Positions 1 to 7,297 of a DNA stretch of 14,565 nt are shown here, in pieces. This DNA is from Myxococcota bacterium (GTDB lineage: Bacteria > Myxococcota_A > UBA9160 > PR03): positions 1 to 14,565 of the forward strand of contig JASJBO010000130.1 in assembly GCA_030066475.1 (NCBI GenBank), read 5' to 3'. The position numbers and the translations under genes were made by a program. Numbering within the stretch: position 1 is the stretch's first letter; each line of letters begins with the position of its first letter. The notes under the pieces are model-generated. The model was not told the DNA's origin and ran no database searches. It saw only the letters and a program-made list of their open reading frames with translations.

Positions 1-207
1 CGCGTTCGCCCCGGCATCGAGAGGGCCCGAAGGGGGAAGCCGCAAGCGGAGCCGCGCAGCGGCGCAGCGCGCAGCGAGCCGCAGGCGAGCGGAGTCCATC
101 AAGACGCGTTCGCCCCGGCATCGAGAGGGCCCGAAGGGGGAAGCCGCAAGCGGAGCCGCGCAGCGGCGCAGCGCGCAGCGAGCCGCAGGCGAGCGGAGTC
201 CATCAAG
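1..207. repeat. Tandem direct repeat, 104-bp period, two visible copies
   Basis: Positions 1-103 and 105-207 are identical over 103 bases, separated by a single a at 104. The first copy touches the window edge, so more copies may lie outside. Each unit holds three short CCGC...GCGG inverted repeats (40-49, 52-62 and 79-92 in copy 1), which could fold as a string of hairpins in RNA. On the minus strand every unit carries TGATGG, where a stop codon overlaps an ATG. The unit is dominated by CGCAGCG and GAGCGG words and resembles a dispersed intergenic (REP-like) element more than a coding duplication. It lies directly downstream of the DoxX gene and could act as a transcript 3' end or stabiliser. 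That function is inference. Confidence 0.9.
99..203 (-). other. 34-codon mini-ORF formed by the repeat, TGATG-coupled to the DoxX gene
   Basis: On the minus strand an ATG at 203-201 overlaps the DoxX stop codon (205-203) as TGATG. It opens a 34-residue frame, rich in Arg, Leu and Ala with a Pro/Gly-containing tail, which stops at the TGA at 101-99. That stop is again part of a TGATG in the next repeat unit, whose own ATG (99-97) opens the same frame and runs off the window. The ORF is 105 nt and the repeat period is 104 nt, so each unit ends exactly one base into the next start. There is no recognisable domain and no clear Shine-Dalgarno sequence. It may be a by-product of the repeat rather than a real gene. 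Confidence 0.2.
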
Positions 208-610
208 CCGGGACGGCGGAGTCCAGGGACGGCTGGCGGGGGCCGGTGTACCACCAGGCCCAGGCGATCAGGACGGCCTGGAGGGCGACGCGGACCCAGT
301 TCAGGGCGCCGGCGCCCTGCTCGGCGCCGAACACGGGGATGTCGTGGAGCGCGATGTGGATGTTGGCCGGCAGCACGGCGAGCAGCAGCGCGACCAGTCC
401 CCAGGCGCACAGGGCGCGCAGCGGGGGAATCAGCACGCCGATGCCAAGCGCAATCTCGAACAGCCCCGACAGGTAGACCAGTGCGAGGTGTGCCGGCAGG
501 TACGGCGGCATCATCGGGCGGTACGCCTCGGGCACCTGGAAGTGGAGCACGCCCGCGTACACGTAGAACAGCGCCATCAGGATCAGCAGTGCGCCCTTGA
601 GCGGATTCAT
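203..610 (-). CDS. DoxX-like small integral membrane protein
   Basis: This is a 135-residue, strongly hydrophobic protein with about four membrane segments (near residues 5-22, 43-62, 66-83 and 106-121). The HFQVPEAYRPMMPPYLP stretch (23-39), the following LSGLFEIALGIGVL segment and the VLPANIHIAL motif (79-88) are typical of the DoxX/DoxX-like membrane family. The ATG at 610 overlaps the amidase stop (ATGA) and is preceded by GGAGGG, so the start is secure. It is the last gene of the four-gene operon. Family members are named after a subunit of archaeal thiosulfate:quinone oxidoreductase, but most bacterial homologues have no proven reaction and none is assigned here. The stop codon falls inside the 104-bp repeat, so the C-terminus may have been set by insertion of that element. 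Confidence 0.85.
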   Translation of the reverse strand: MNPLKGALLILMALFYVYAGVLHFQVPEAYRPMMPPYLPAHLALVYLSGLFEIALGIGVLIPPLRALCAWGLVALLLAVLPANIHIALHDIPVFGAEQGAGALNWVRVALQAVLIAWAWWYTGPRQPSLDSAVPA

Positions 611-1998
611 GCGCCCCCCTCCGGCGGCGGCTCGAAGCCACCGAGTGCGCGCTCCACGGCTGCGGCCGCGGCCAGCGCCACGTCCTCGCGCCACGGCGCG
701 GCCACCAGCTGCACGCCGATCGGCAAGCCGTCGGGCGAGCTGCCGGCGCGTACCACGGCGCTCGGGAAGCCCGTCAGGTTGTGGGTCATCGTGTAGGTGA
801 AGGCCATCATGTTCTCGTCCACCGCCCCGTGAGGCAGCGCGGGCAGCGCGTTCACGGGCGAGACGATCAGGTCGACCCGCTGCACGAAGTCGAGCAGCGC
901 GACGCGGAAGCGGTCCCAGCGGTCGATCACGCGCGCGCGCAGCTCGGCGTCGAGCGCGGGGGCCTCGAGCAGCACGCGCAACGAGCTGTCCTCGGGCGCC
1001 GTGCCGCAGCGCTCCGCCAGCAGGCGCAGCGCCGAGCCCGCGTCGAGGATCAGCGGCGCGAAGATCTCCTGGGTCTCCTCGATCGCAGGGGGGCGCCGCT
1101 CCTCGATGCGCACGCCGGCCGCGTCGAGCGCCTTGGCGGTGCGCTCGACGGCCGCGACCACCGGTGGAGAGGGCGACGCGAGCCCGTTGTCGACGTGGAA
1201 CACCGCGCGCAGACGCCCGAGCTCCACCGCGTCCGGGTCCCCGAGCGGCACCGGCGCCACGAAGGGATCGAGCCCGTCGGGGCCGGCCAGGATCGGCAGC
1301 ACCCAGGCGAGGTCCTCCACGCGCCGCGCCATCGGGCCCACCTGGGTCAGCGCGTCGATGGCCGAGCCCGGACCGATCGCGTGGCCGGTGCGCGGCACGC
1401 GCCCCGTCGTGGGTCGGATGCCGGTGATGCCGCACGCGTGGGCCGGCATCCGGATGCTGCCGCCGGTATCGGTGCCCAGGTCGAGCGGCGAGCCGCCCGC
1501 CGCCAGGATCGCCGCGGCGCCGCCGCTGCTGCCGCCGGGCGAGCGCTCGGCCGCGTAGGGGTTGCAGGTGCGCCCGTAGATCGGGTTGTCGGTCTCGAAG
1601 CCCATCGTGAACTCGGGCGTGTTGGTCTTGCCCAGCACGATCGCGCCGGCCGCGCGCAGGCGGGCCACGACGGTGGCGTCGCGGTCGGGCACGAAGCCGG
1701 CGCGCCCGGGCGTTCCCCAGGTCGAGACCAGGCCGGCGCTGTCGAACGAGTCCTTGATCGTGACCGGGAGGCCGTGCAGCGGGCCGCGCGCCTCGCCGCG
1801 GGCCAGCGCCGCGTCGGCTGCCTCCGCCTCGGCACGCGCGGCCTCGGCCCGCAGCGCGACCACGGCGTTGAGCCGCGGGTTGACTGCCTCGATGCGAGCG
1901 AGGCAGGCGTCGACGGCTTCGCGCGCCGACAGCTCGCGCCCGCGGATCGCCCCCGCGAGCGCGCGAGCCGAGATCGTGTGCAGGAAGCTGGAGTCCAC
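607..1998 (-). CDS. Amidase-signature family amidohydrolase
   Basis: This 463-residue protein has the full amidase signature (AS) fold, which hydrolyses carboxamides through a Ser-cisSer-Lys triad. The catalytic Lys is K82 in TIKDSFD, the cis-Ser is S157 in the PGGSSGG motif, and the nucleophile is S181 in GTDTGGSIRMPA. The S157-to-S181 spacing of 24 matches the family. Length is normal for stand-alone amidases. The start is GTG at 1998, 9 nt after the phosphoesterase stop; the preceding TGAGGA provides a Shine-Dalgarno-like GAGGA. It overlaps the DoxX start by 4 nt. The substrate cannot be read from sequence. The absence of GatB and GatC neighbours argues against a role as tRNA amidotransferase subunit GatA, and a catabolic amidase is more likely. 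Confidence 0.93.
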   Translation of the reverse strand: MDSSFLHTISARALAGAIRGRELSAREAVDACLARIEAVNPRLNAVVALRAEAARAEAEAADAALARGEARGPLHGLPVTIKDSFDSAGLVSTWGTPGRAGFVPDRDATVVARLRAAGAIVLGKTNTPEFTMGFETDNPIYGRTCNPYAAERSPGGSSGGAAAILAAGGSPLDLGTDTGGSIRMPAHACGITGIRPTTGRVPRTGHAIGPGSAIDALTQVGPMARRVEDLAWVLPILAGPDGLDPFVAPVPLGDPDAVELGRLRAVFHVDNGLASPSPPVVAAVERTAKALDAAGVRIEERRPPAIEETQEIFAPLILDAGSALRLLAERCGTAPEDSSLRVLLEAPALDAELRARVIDRWDRFRVALLDFVQRVDLIVSPVNALPALPHGAVDENMMAFTYTMTHNLTGFPSAVVRAGSSPDGLPIGVQLVAAPWREDVALAAAAAVERALGGFEPPPEGGA

Positions 1999-2007
1999 GG
2001 CGCGTCC

Positions 2008-3228
2008 TCAGTCGCCGCCGGCGACGAAGCTGCGCTCGGCGAGGCGGCCCAGCGCGAACAGGCGATACGCCCCCCGGAAGCACTGCCGGCAGCGCGTCGA
2101 GTGCTCGAGCGCGCGAGGGGTCGCGGTGCGGCGCACCTCCTGGCGGAAGCTGCCGTCCTCGTACAGCTCGTAGTGGGCCCACCCGCCCGGGTAGTCCTTG
2201 GTGCACTGCACCTCGACGAAGGGCACCGCGCCGCTGGCCCGGTAGCGGCGCACGCGGTTGCGATGGGTGTGTCCGATCAGGACGCCGCGCACCTGCGGCT
2301 GGCTCCCGACCAGGTCGAAGACGCGCAGCGAGTGCTCGGGGTCGAGGCCGATCGAGTTCGGGTACGAGTCGCGGTGCTCGGGCGGGACCGGCTGGTGGTG
2401 CATCAGCAGCAGCGTCGGCTGGCCGGTCTCGCGCGTCTCGTCGAGGGTGGCCGCGAGCCAGTCCATCCGGTCGCCGTCGAAGTGGCCGTGGTGCTCGCCG
2501 GGGAGCGCCGTCTCGAGCAGCACCAGCCGCCAGCCGCCCAGCTCGACCGTGCGGGGCGCCTCGGGCTGGCCCAGCAGCGCGTAGCCGTCGACCGCCTCGT
2601 GGCCCGCGTGCCGGCCGTAGTAGTCGTGGTTGCCGAGAAAGGCGTGGTGGGGCATCGCGAAGCGCGCGAAGGCGGCCGCCGCGGCGTCGAACTGCTCGGG
2701 CAGCCCGCGGTCGGCGATGTCGCCCTTGATGAACGCGGCGTCCACTCCCGCCGCGTTGATCTCGGCGATGGCGTCCTCGTTCATCGCCTTCCAGTACGGG
2801 ACCTCGGTGTCCTCGCCGCGCACCACCGGATGGCCCGGGGCCTCGTCGCCGTACTCGAAGTCGTCGGTGAGCTGGCCGCCGAAGCGCATCTCCCCGAAGT
2901 GCAGGTCGTTGAGCGTCGCGAAGCTCGCGGTGCGGGCCCCGCGCGGCGCGGGCAAGGTGCGGGCGGTCTCCGGGAAGTAGGCGTCGCGCTCGGGCGGATC
3001 GGCGCCCTCGACCTCGATCTCGATCCGGTAGTCGGTGTCGGGCTCGAGACCGTCGAGCCGCAGGTGACGCGCGCCCGCCGGCCCCTCCACCCGCGCGCGG
3101 ACCTCGCCGTTCAGCCGCACCGTAGCCGGCGCGTCGACCGGCCCGGCGCCGTCCTCGACCCGGAAGCCGACCGTCAGCGACGCGTGGCTGGCGCCGAACC
3201 ACTCGGGGTCGAGCACGCGCAGCGTCAT
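2008..3228 (-). CDS. Calcineurin-like metallophosphoesterase with N-terminal beta-sandwich
   Basis: The 406-residue protein has two parts. Residues 1-95 look like a fibronectin-III or Ig-like beta domain (LRLDGLEPDTDYRIEIEV). Residues 103-350 form a dimetal phosphoesterase with its motifs in the usual order: D108-L-H110, G169-D170, GNHD 199-202, HH 277-278 and GHTH 319-322. Such enzymes cleave phosphomonoesters or phosphodiesters with two bound metals (Fe, Mn or Zn). The core resembles Icc/CpdA-type phosphodiesterases, but the beta domain and the C-terminal tail (CRQC near 380-383) make a cAMP role unproven. No signal peptide is visible, so it is probably cytoplasmic. The ATG at 3228 overlaps the upstream aminotransferase stop as ATGA, indicating translational coupling; the Shine-Dalgarno is weak. 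Confidence 0.9.
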   Translation of the reverse strand: MTLRVLDPEWFGASHASLTVGFRVEDGAGPVDAPATVRLNGEVRARVEGPAGARHLRLDGLEPDTDYRIEIEVEGADPPERDAYFPETARTLPAPRGARTASFATLNDLHFGEMRFGGQLTDDFEYGDEAPGHPVVRGEDTEVPYWKAMNEDAIAEINAAGVDAAFIKGDIADRGLPEQFDAAAAAFARFAMPHHAFLGNHDYYGRHAGHEAVDGYALLGQPEAPRTVELGGWRLVLLETALPGEHHGHFDGDRMDWLAATLDETRETGQPTLLLMHHQPVPPEHRDSYPNSIGLDPEHSLRVFDLVGSQPQVRGVLIGHTHRNRVRRYRASGAVPFVEVQCTKDYPGGWAHYELYEDGSFRQEVRRTATPRALEHSTRCRQCFRGAYRLFALGRLAERSFVAGGD

Positions 3229-4412
3229 GCCTCGACGGGACCGCGCTCGCGCAGGGCCTTGGCCATGCGCTCGAGGATCTCGACCAGCAGCGGGCGCGGC
3301 GTGCCGAAGTTGAGGCGCACGAAGCCCTCGCCCGGCCTCCCGAAGCTCGGACCCGGCGAGAGCCCCACCCGGGCGCGCTCGAGGAAGAAGTCGTAGGGCG
3401 TCGGCTCGAGCGCGAGCGCGCGGCAGTCGAGCCAGGCGAGGTAGCTGGCCTCCGGCATGCGGTAGCGGACGCCCGGCAGGTGATCGCGGACGAAGGCGTC
3501 GATGCTGCGGCGGCTCTCGTCGAGGTGGGCGCGCACGGCGTCGAGCCAGGGCCCGCCCTCGCGCCACACCGCAATGGTCGCGTCCACGCCCAGCGAGCCG
3601 AGCCCGCCGCGCACGTGGCGGGGGAGTCCGTTGAAGCGCCGCTTCAGCTCGGTGCTCCCGAAGATCGCCACCGCGCAGCGCACTCCCGGGATGTTGAACG
3701 ACTTGGTCGCCGAGGTGAGCGTGATCGTCCGCGCCGCGACCTCGGGACCGAGCGCGGCGAACGGCACGTGCTCGTGCCCCGGATGCACGAGATCGGCGTG
3801 GATCTCGTCGGCGACCACCACCAGGTCGCGCGCCAGCGCCACCTGGGCCAGGGCCTCCAGCTCGGCGCGCTCGAACACCCGGCCCGTCGGGTTCTGCGGG
3901 TTGCAGAGCAGCAGGATGCGCGTGTCGGCGTCGATCGCCGCCTCGAGCCCGGGCAGGTCCAGCTCCCAGCGCGCGGCGCCCTCGCGCAGCGGGTTCTCGA
4001 CGAGACGTCGCCCGCTGTCCCGCACCGCGCCCAGGAACGGCGGGTAGACCGGCGTCTGCACCACCACGCCCTCCCCGGGAGCGCAGAGCTGGTGCAGCGC
4101 CACGTAGATGCCCTGCACGACGTCGCTCAGGATCTCGACGCTGCGCGGGTCGATCTCCCAGCCGAAACGCGCCTGCATGTGCTCCGCGCACACCGCCGGC
4201 AGCTCGGTCGGGCGCGGGTGCAGCGGATAGCCCAGGTCGTCGTGGTCGAGCGCGTGCTGCACGACGGCGCGCACGGGCGGCGGCAGCGGGAAGTCCATCT
4301 CCGCGACCCAGGCGGGCAGCACGTCCGGCGGGTAGAGCTGCCACTTCTCGCCCCGGCGACCGCGCAGCCGGTCGAGGTCGAAGTCGTCGAGATCGCGGCA
4401 GGTCTGGCTCAT
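3225..4412 (-). CDS. MalY/PatB-type PLP-dependent C-S lyase or aminotransferase
   Basis: This is a 395-residue fold-type I PLP enzyme. NPQNPTG (171-177), ADEIH (201-205) and the Schiff-base lysine K237 in SATKSFNIPG are the MalY/PatB pattern, as are WVAEMDFP (35-42) and the GYP at 61-63. Family members cleave cystathionine or other cysteine S-conjugates to a thiol, pyruvate and ammonia; some act as aminotransferases. The start chosen is the ATG at 4412, which gives the usual family N-terminus; an in-frame TTG at 4451 would add 13 residues but has no ribosome binding site. It is first in the operon, coupled to the phosphoesterase by a 4-nt overlap, and divergent from the symporter. Distinguishing cystathionine beta-lyase from another C-S lyase is not possible here. 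Confidence 0.9.
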   Translation of the reverse strand: MSQTCRDLDDFDLDRLRGRRGEKWQLYPPDVLPAWVAEMDFPLPPPVRAVVQHALDHDDLGYPLHPRPTELPAVCAEHMQARFGWEIDPRSVEILSDVVQGIYVALHQLCAPGEGVVVQTPVYPPFLGAVRDSGRRLVENPLREGAARWELDLPGLEAAIDADTRILLLCNPQNPTGRVFERAELEALAQVALARDLVVVADEIHADLVHPGHEHVPFAALGPEVAARTITLTSATKSFNIPGVRCAVAIFGSTELKRRFNGLPRHVRGGLGSLGVDATIAVWREGGPWLDAVRAHLDESRRSIDAFVRDHLPGVRYRMPEASYLAWLDCRALALEPTPYDFFLERARVGLSPGPSFGRPGEGFVRLNFGTPRPLLVEILERMAKALRERGPVEA

Positions 4413-4516
4413 CGAGTCCGGAGTCTGCTCGATTCGCGCGAACGCCGCCAAACCCGGGGCGGCGCGGCGCTCGCCCCCTTGAGCCGGTCCCGGCCGAGCG
4501 CCTACCGTGCCGGGCG
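4413..4516. promoter_or_regulatory. Divergent intergenic region with a candidate symporter promoter
   Basis: These 104 bp separate the C-S lyase operon (leftward) from the symporter (rightward). On the plus strand TTGAGC at 4479-4484 and TACCGT at 4503-4508, with an 18-bp spacer, make a plausible sigma-70-type promoter. The TACCGT ends 8 nt before the GTG start and there is no Shine-Dalgarno, so the transcript could be leaderless. No convincing promoter is seen for the leftward operon. Confidence 0.35.
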
Positions 4517-6376
4517 GTGCGCTCCCTCGACGTCGCGATCGTCGCCCTGTTCGTGGCCTACTCCCTGGCCGCGGGCCTGCGCGCGCGCCGCCAGGCCTCG
4601 CGCGACCTCGACGAGTACTTCCTGGCGGGCCGCACGCTGCGCGGCTGGCAGGCCGGCATGTCGATGGCGGCGACGCAGTTCGCGGCCGACACCCCGCTCG
4701 TGGTCGCCGGCCTGGTGGCGACCGCCGGGCTGTTCTCGCTCTGGCAGCTCTGGAGCTACGGGCTCGCCTTCCTGCTGCTCGGCTTCCTGTTCGCCCCGGG
4801 CTGGCGGCGGGCCGGCGTCCTGACCGACGCCGCCTTCGCCGAGCTGCGCTACTCGGGGCGCGGCGCGCTGCTGCTGCGCGCGCTGCGGGCCCTGCTCTAC
4901 GGGGTCGTCTTCAACGGCGTCGTGGTCGCGATGGTGCTGTTCGCGGGCGGGCTGGTCGCCGAGCGCTTCCTGTTCTGGAGCGACTGGCTGCCGCCCGCGC
5001 TGTTCGAGCCGGTGGTGGCGTTCGTGCGCGCCGCCGGCATCGAGCTGGCGTCCGCGCGCGGCGGCGCCGACGCCGCCGTGCAGTCGGCGGAGAACCTGAT
5101 CTCGATCGTGGCCGTGGTGGGGTTCGCGCTGTCCTACTCGACCACCGGGGGGCTGCGCGGAGTGGTCGCCACCGACCTCGGGCAGCTCGCGATCATGCTG
5201 CTGGCCACGGCGGGCTTCGCGCTGGTGGCGCTCCAGGCGGCGGGCGGACCCCAGGGCGTGCTCGCGGCGCTGCGCCAGCTCGATGCGCGCGACGCCCTGG
5301 GCGGCATCACGGCGGCGCAGCTCTACGCCCTCACCCCGGAGGCCGCGCGCGGCGCCACGGGCGGTCTGGTCGCCGTCTTCGCGCTGCAGTGGCTGCTGCA
5401 GCGCAACGCCGACGGCAGCGGCTACCTCGCCCAGCGCACCATGGCGTGCCGCAGCGACGTCGACGCGCGCCGCGCCGCGGTGATCTTCGCGTTCCTCCAG
5501 ATCGGCCTGCGCAGCCTGCTCTGGGTGCCCCTGGCACTCGCCCTGCTCGCCCTGTTCCCCCCGGCGCCCGAGCTCGCCGGCGAGGCCCTGGTGCGCGACC
5601 GCGAGGCCAGCTTCGTGCTCGGCATGCGCGAGCTGCTGCCGGACGGCCTGCGCGGCCTGCTGGTGACCGCGATGCTGGCGGCGCTCGCCTCGACGCTCGA
5701 CACCCACCTGAACTGGGGCGCCTCCTACCTGGCGCACGACGTCTACGGGCGGCTCTACTGCGAGGGGCTGCGCCGGCGCGCGCCCGACCCGCGCGCGCAG
5801 GTCTGGGTGGCGCGGGGCAGCAACCTGGCCGTCGCCGTGGTCGCGGGCCTGGTGCTGGTGCGGCTCGACTCGGTGCAGTCGGCGTGGAAGGCCACGCTGG
5901 TGCTCGGCGCCGGGATCGGCGCCGTGACGGTGCTGCGCTGGATCTGGTGGCGGGTCACGGCCTGGGGCGAGCTGACCGCCCTGCTGCTCTCGTTCGCGTT
6001 CGCCCCGATCGCACTGGCAGCGATCGACTCCGAGGCGGTGCAGATGCTCGGCGCGGCCGCCCTCGCGACGCTGGGCGCGACGGCCGTCTCGTGGCTCGGA
6101 CCGCCGACCGAGGCCGAGACCCTGCGCACCTTCTCGGAGCGCGTGCGCCCGTCGGGATTCTGGGGTCCCTACGCCCAGGCCGGTGCACGCGGCGATCTGC
6201 TGCGGGCGCTGGCCGCCACGGCGGCCGCCGCCACGACCCTGTACGGCTCCTTGCTCGGCGCCCTGTGGCTGGGCCTGCCGGGGCCGGAGCCGCCGCCGCT
6301 GGCCAGTCCGCTCGCGGCCCTGGCCCTGGCGCTGCTCGCGCTCCCGTTCTGGCTGCCCGTCCTGCAGCGAAGGTGA
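4517..6376 (+). CDS. Sodium:solute symporter (SSS/SLC5 family)
   Basis: This 619-residue membrane protein has about 13 hydrophobic segments. It shows SSS landmarks: DLDEYFLAGRTL after the first helix (30-41), YSTTGGLRGVVATDLGQ (207-223), GSGYLAQRTMACRS (300-313) and LASTLDTHLNWGASYLAHD (390-408). S392 and T393 in the last motif align with the conserved Na2 sodium site. The family couples Na+ entry to uptake of sugars, amino acids, organic acids or vitamins; the substrate here is unknown. The GTG at 4517 begins the hydrophobic N-terminus directly and is the only sensible start. It is a monocistronic-looking gene, divergent from the C-S lyase operon and convergent with the SDR pair. Co-regulation with the operon through the shared intergenic region is possible. 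Confidence 0.92.
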   Translation: MRSLDVAIVALFVAYSLAAGLRARRQASRDLDEYFLAGRTLRGWQAGMSMAATQFAADTPLVVAGLVATAGLFSLWQLWSYGLAFLLLGFLFAPGWRRAGVLTDAAFAELRYSGRGALLLRALRALLYGVVFNGVVVAMVLFAGGLVAERFLFWSDWLPPALFEPVVAFVRAAGIELASARGGADAAVQSAENLISIVAVVGFALSYSTTGGLRGVVATDLGQLAIMLLATAGFALVALQAAGGPQGVLAALRQLDARDALGGITAAQLYALTPEAARGATGGLVAVFALQWLLQRNADGSGYLAQRTMACRSDVDARRAAVIFAFLQIGLRSLLWVPLALALLALFPPAPELAGEALVRDREASFVLGMRELLPDGLRGLLVTAMLAALASTLDTHLNWGASYLAHDVYGRLYCEGLRRRAPDPRAQVWVARGSNLAVAVVAGLVLVRLDSVQSAWKATLVLGAGIGAVTVLRWIWWRVTAWGELTALLLSFAFAPIALAAIDSEAVQMLGAAALATLGATAVSWLGPPTEAETLRTFSERVRPSGFWGPYAQAGARGDLLRALAATAAAATTLYGSLLGALWLGLPGPEPPPLASPLAALALALLALPFWLPVLQRR

Positions 6377-6435
6377 TCCCGGTTCTCGAGAACGCCCCGC
6401 AAGCCCCTGTCGTAGCAAGACAACGGCGGCCTGCT
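6377..6435. other. Convergent gap with a perfect 12-bp palindrome
   Basis: The 59 bp between the symporter stop and the SDR stop contain GTTCTCGAGAAC at 6382-6393, a perfect palindrome with no loop. No GC hairpin with a T-tract is present, so no intrinsic terminator can be called with confidence. Confidence 0.3.
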
Positions 6436-7185
6436 CTAGCTCAGCATCCCGCCGTCGACCCGGATCGCGTCGCCGTTGACGTGCGCGGCGTCGTCGGAGG
6501 CCAGGAACGCCACGGTGCTCGCCACGGTCTCGGGCTCCACCATGCCCGTGAAGGGCATGATCTTGCGCAGCAGCTTCGGGTTCGCGCCCTCCGGGACGTG
6601 GAACGCCTGCTGGATCGGCGTGTTCACGCCGCCCGGGCACACGGCGTTCGCCCGCAGGCCCAGCTTGCCGTACTCGATCGCCAGGCCGCGCGTGAGGGCC
6701 AGCACCCCGCCCTTCGAGGCCGAGTAGGCGGCCGTCCAGGGGTGGCCGGCCAGCGCCGACGAGGAGGACATGTTGACGATGTTGCCGCGCGCCTCGAGCA
6801 GGTGCGGCAGCGCGGCACGGCAGGTCAGGAAGGTCCCCGTCAGGTTGACGGCCAGGATCCGGTTCCAGGCATCGAGCGAGAGCTCGTGGGTGTTGTCGAA
6901 GCGCAGGATGCCGGCGATGTTGCACAGCACGTCGAGGCGCCCGAAGCGCTCGACGGTCCCCGCGACCAGCGCCGCCACGGCCGCCTCGTCGCTCACGTCC
7001 GAGACGCTGGCCTCGCACGGGGCGCCGCGCTCGCGCGCCTCCTTGGCCGTGGCCTCGAGGCCCTCGGCCTGCACGTCGGAGAGCGCGAGCCGTGCGCCCT
7101 CCTCCGCCAGCCGCAGCGCGGTGGCGCGGCCGATGCCCGACGCCGCTCCGGTCAGCAGCACCGCGCGCTCCTCGAATCGTCGCAT
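6436..7185 (-). CDS. Short-chain dehydrogenase/reductase (SDR), first of two
   Basis: A classical 249-residue SDR. It has TGAASGIG (12-19) for dinucleotide binding, D37 at the end of the second strand (suggesting NAD(H) preference), NIAG (89-92), N114, the catalytic Ser near S141, and YSASK (Y154, K158). It oxidises or reduces a hydroxyl or keto group on an unknown substrate. The ATG at 7185 follows a textbook AGGAGG at 7199-7194 with an 8-nt spacer, the best ribosome binding site in the window. An upstream in-frame GTG at 7227 would add 14 residues but lacks such a site. It lies 112 bp downstream of the other SDR on the same strand and is probably co-transcribed with it under the operator at 8082-8095. 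Confidence 0.92.
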   Translation of the reverse strand: MRRFEERAVLLTGAASGIGRATALRLAEEGARLALSDVQAEGLEATAKEARERGAPCEASVSDVSDEAAVAALVAGTVERFGRLDVLCNIAGILRFDNTHELSLDAWNRILAVNLTGTFLTCRAALPHLLEARGNIVNMSSSSALAGHPWTAAYSASKGGVLALTRGLAIEYGKLGLRANAVCPGGVNTPIQQAFHVPEGANPKLLRKIMPFTGMVEPETVASTVAFLASDDAAHVNGDAIRVDGGMLS

Positions 7186-7297
7186 CCGCGTCTCCTCCTC
7201 GATGCCTCGGCGGACCTTCGCGATCACCTCGTCGGCGAAGCGACGCAGCCCGTCGCGCTGGTCCGCCAGCGCGTACGACCCGCCGTACCCGCGCTCC
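7186..7297 (-). other. Inter-SDR spacer with an open, coding-like reading frame
   Basis: The 112 bp between the two SDR genes are open on the minus strand in the SDR1 frame. They read like protein, including GYGGSYALADQRDGLRRFAD and then an amphipathic stretch ending at the SDR1 ATG. No good start codon with a ribosome site lies upstream. It may be the residue of a decayed gene tail or an unused N-terminal extension of SDR1. The AGGAGG at its 3' end serves SDR1. Confidence 0.3.

Noticed and set aside
1..207. The 104-bp repeat considered as a CRISPR array.
   Set aside because: Units are directly adjacent and identical with no unique spacers, the unit is far longer than a CRISPR repeat, and no cas genes are nearby.
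607..1998. Amidase as GatA of the tRNA-dependent amidotransferase.
   Set aside because: No gatB or gatC lies nearby, and the gene is embedded in a catabolic-looking operon. The signature motifs alone do not separate GatA from other amidases.
6382..6393. GTTCTCGAGAAC palindrome between the convergent symporter and SDR genes as a terminator or operator.
   Set aside because: It has no loop for a hairpin and no T-tract, and it sits at two gene ends rather than at a promoter. It is kept only as a noted palindrome.
4502..7018. Long minus-strand open frame of 838 codons and other frames of several hundred codons opposite real genes (for example plus-strand 4507-7515, 781-3396 and 8314-11457).
   Set aside because: These are GC-rich shadow frames. 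Their translations are dominated by Arg, Ala, Gln, Gly and His with no domain motifs, while the opposite frames have clear catalytic motifs and coupled starts.
7186..7227. Longer SDR1 start at GTG 7227.
   Set aside because: The ATG at 7185 has AGGAGG at optimal spacing and gives the normal SDR N-terminus; the upstream GTG has no ribosome site.
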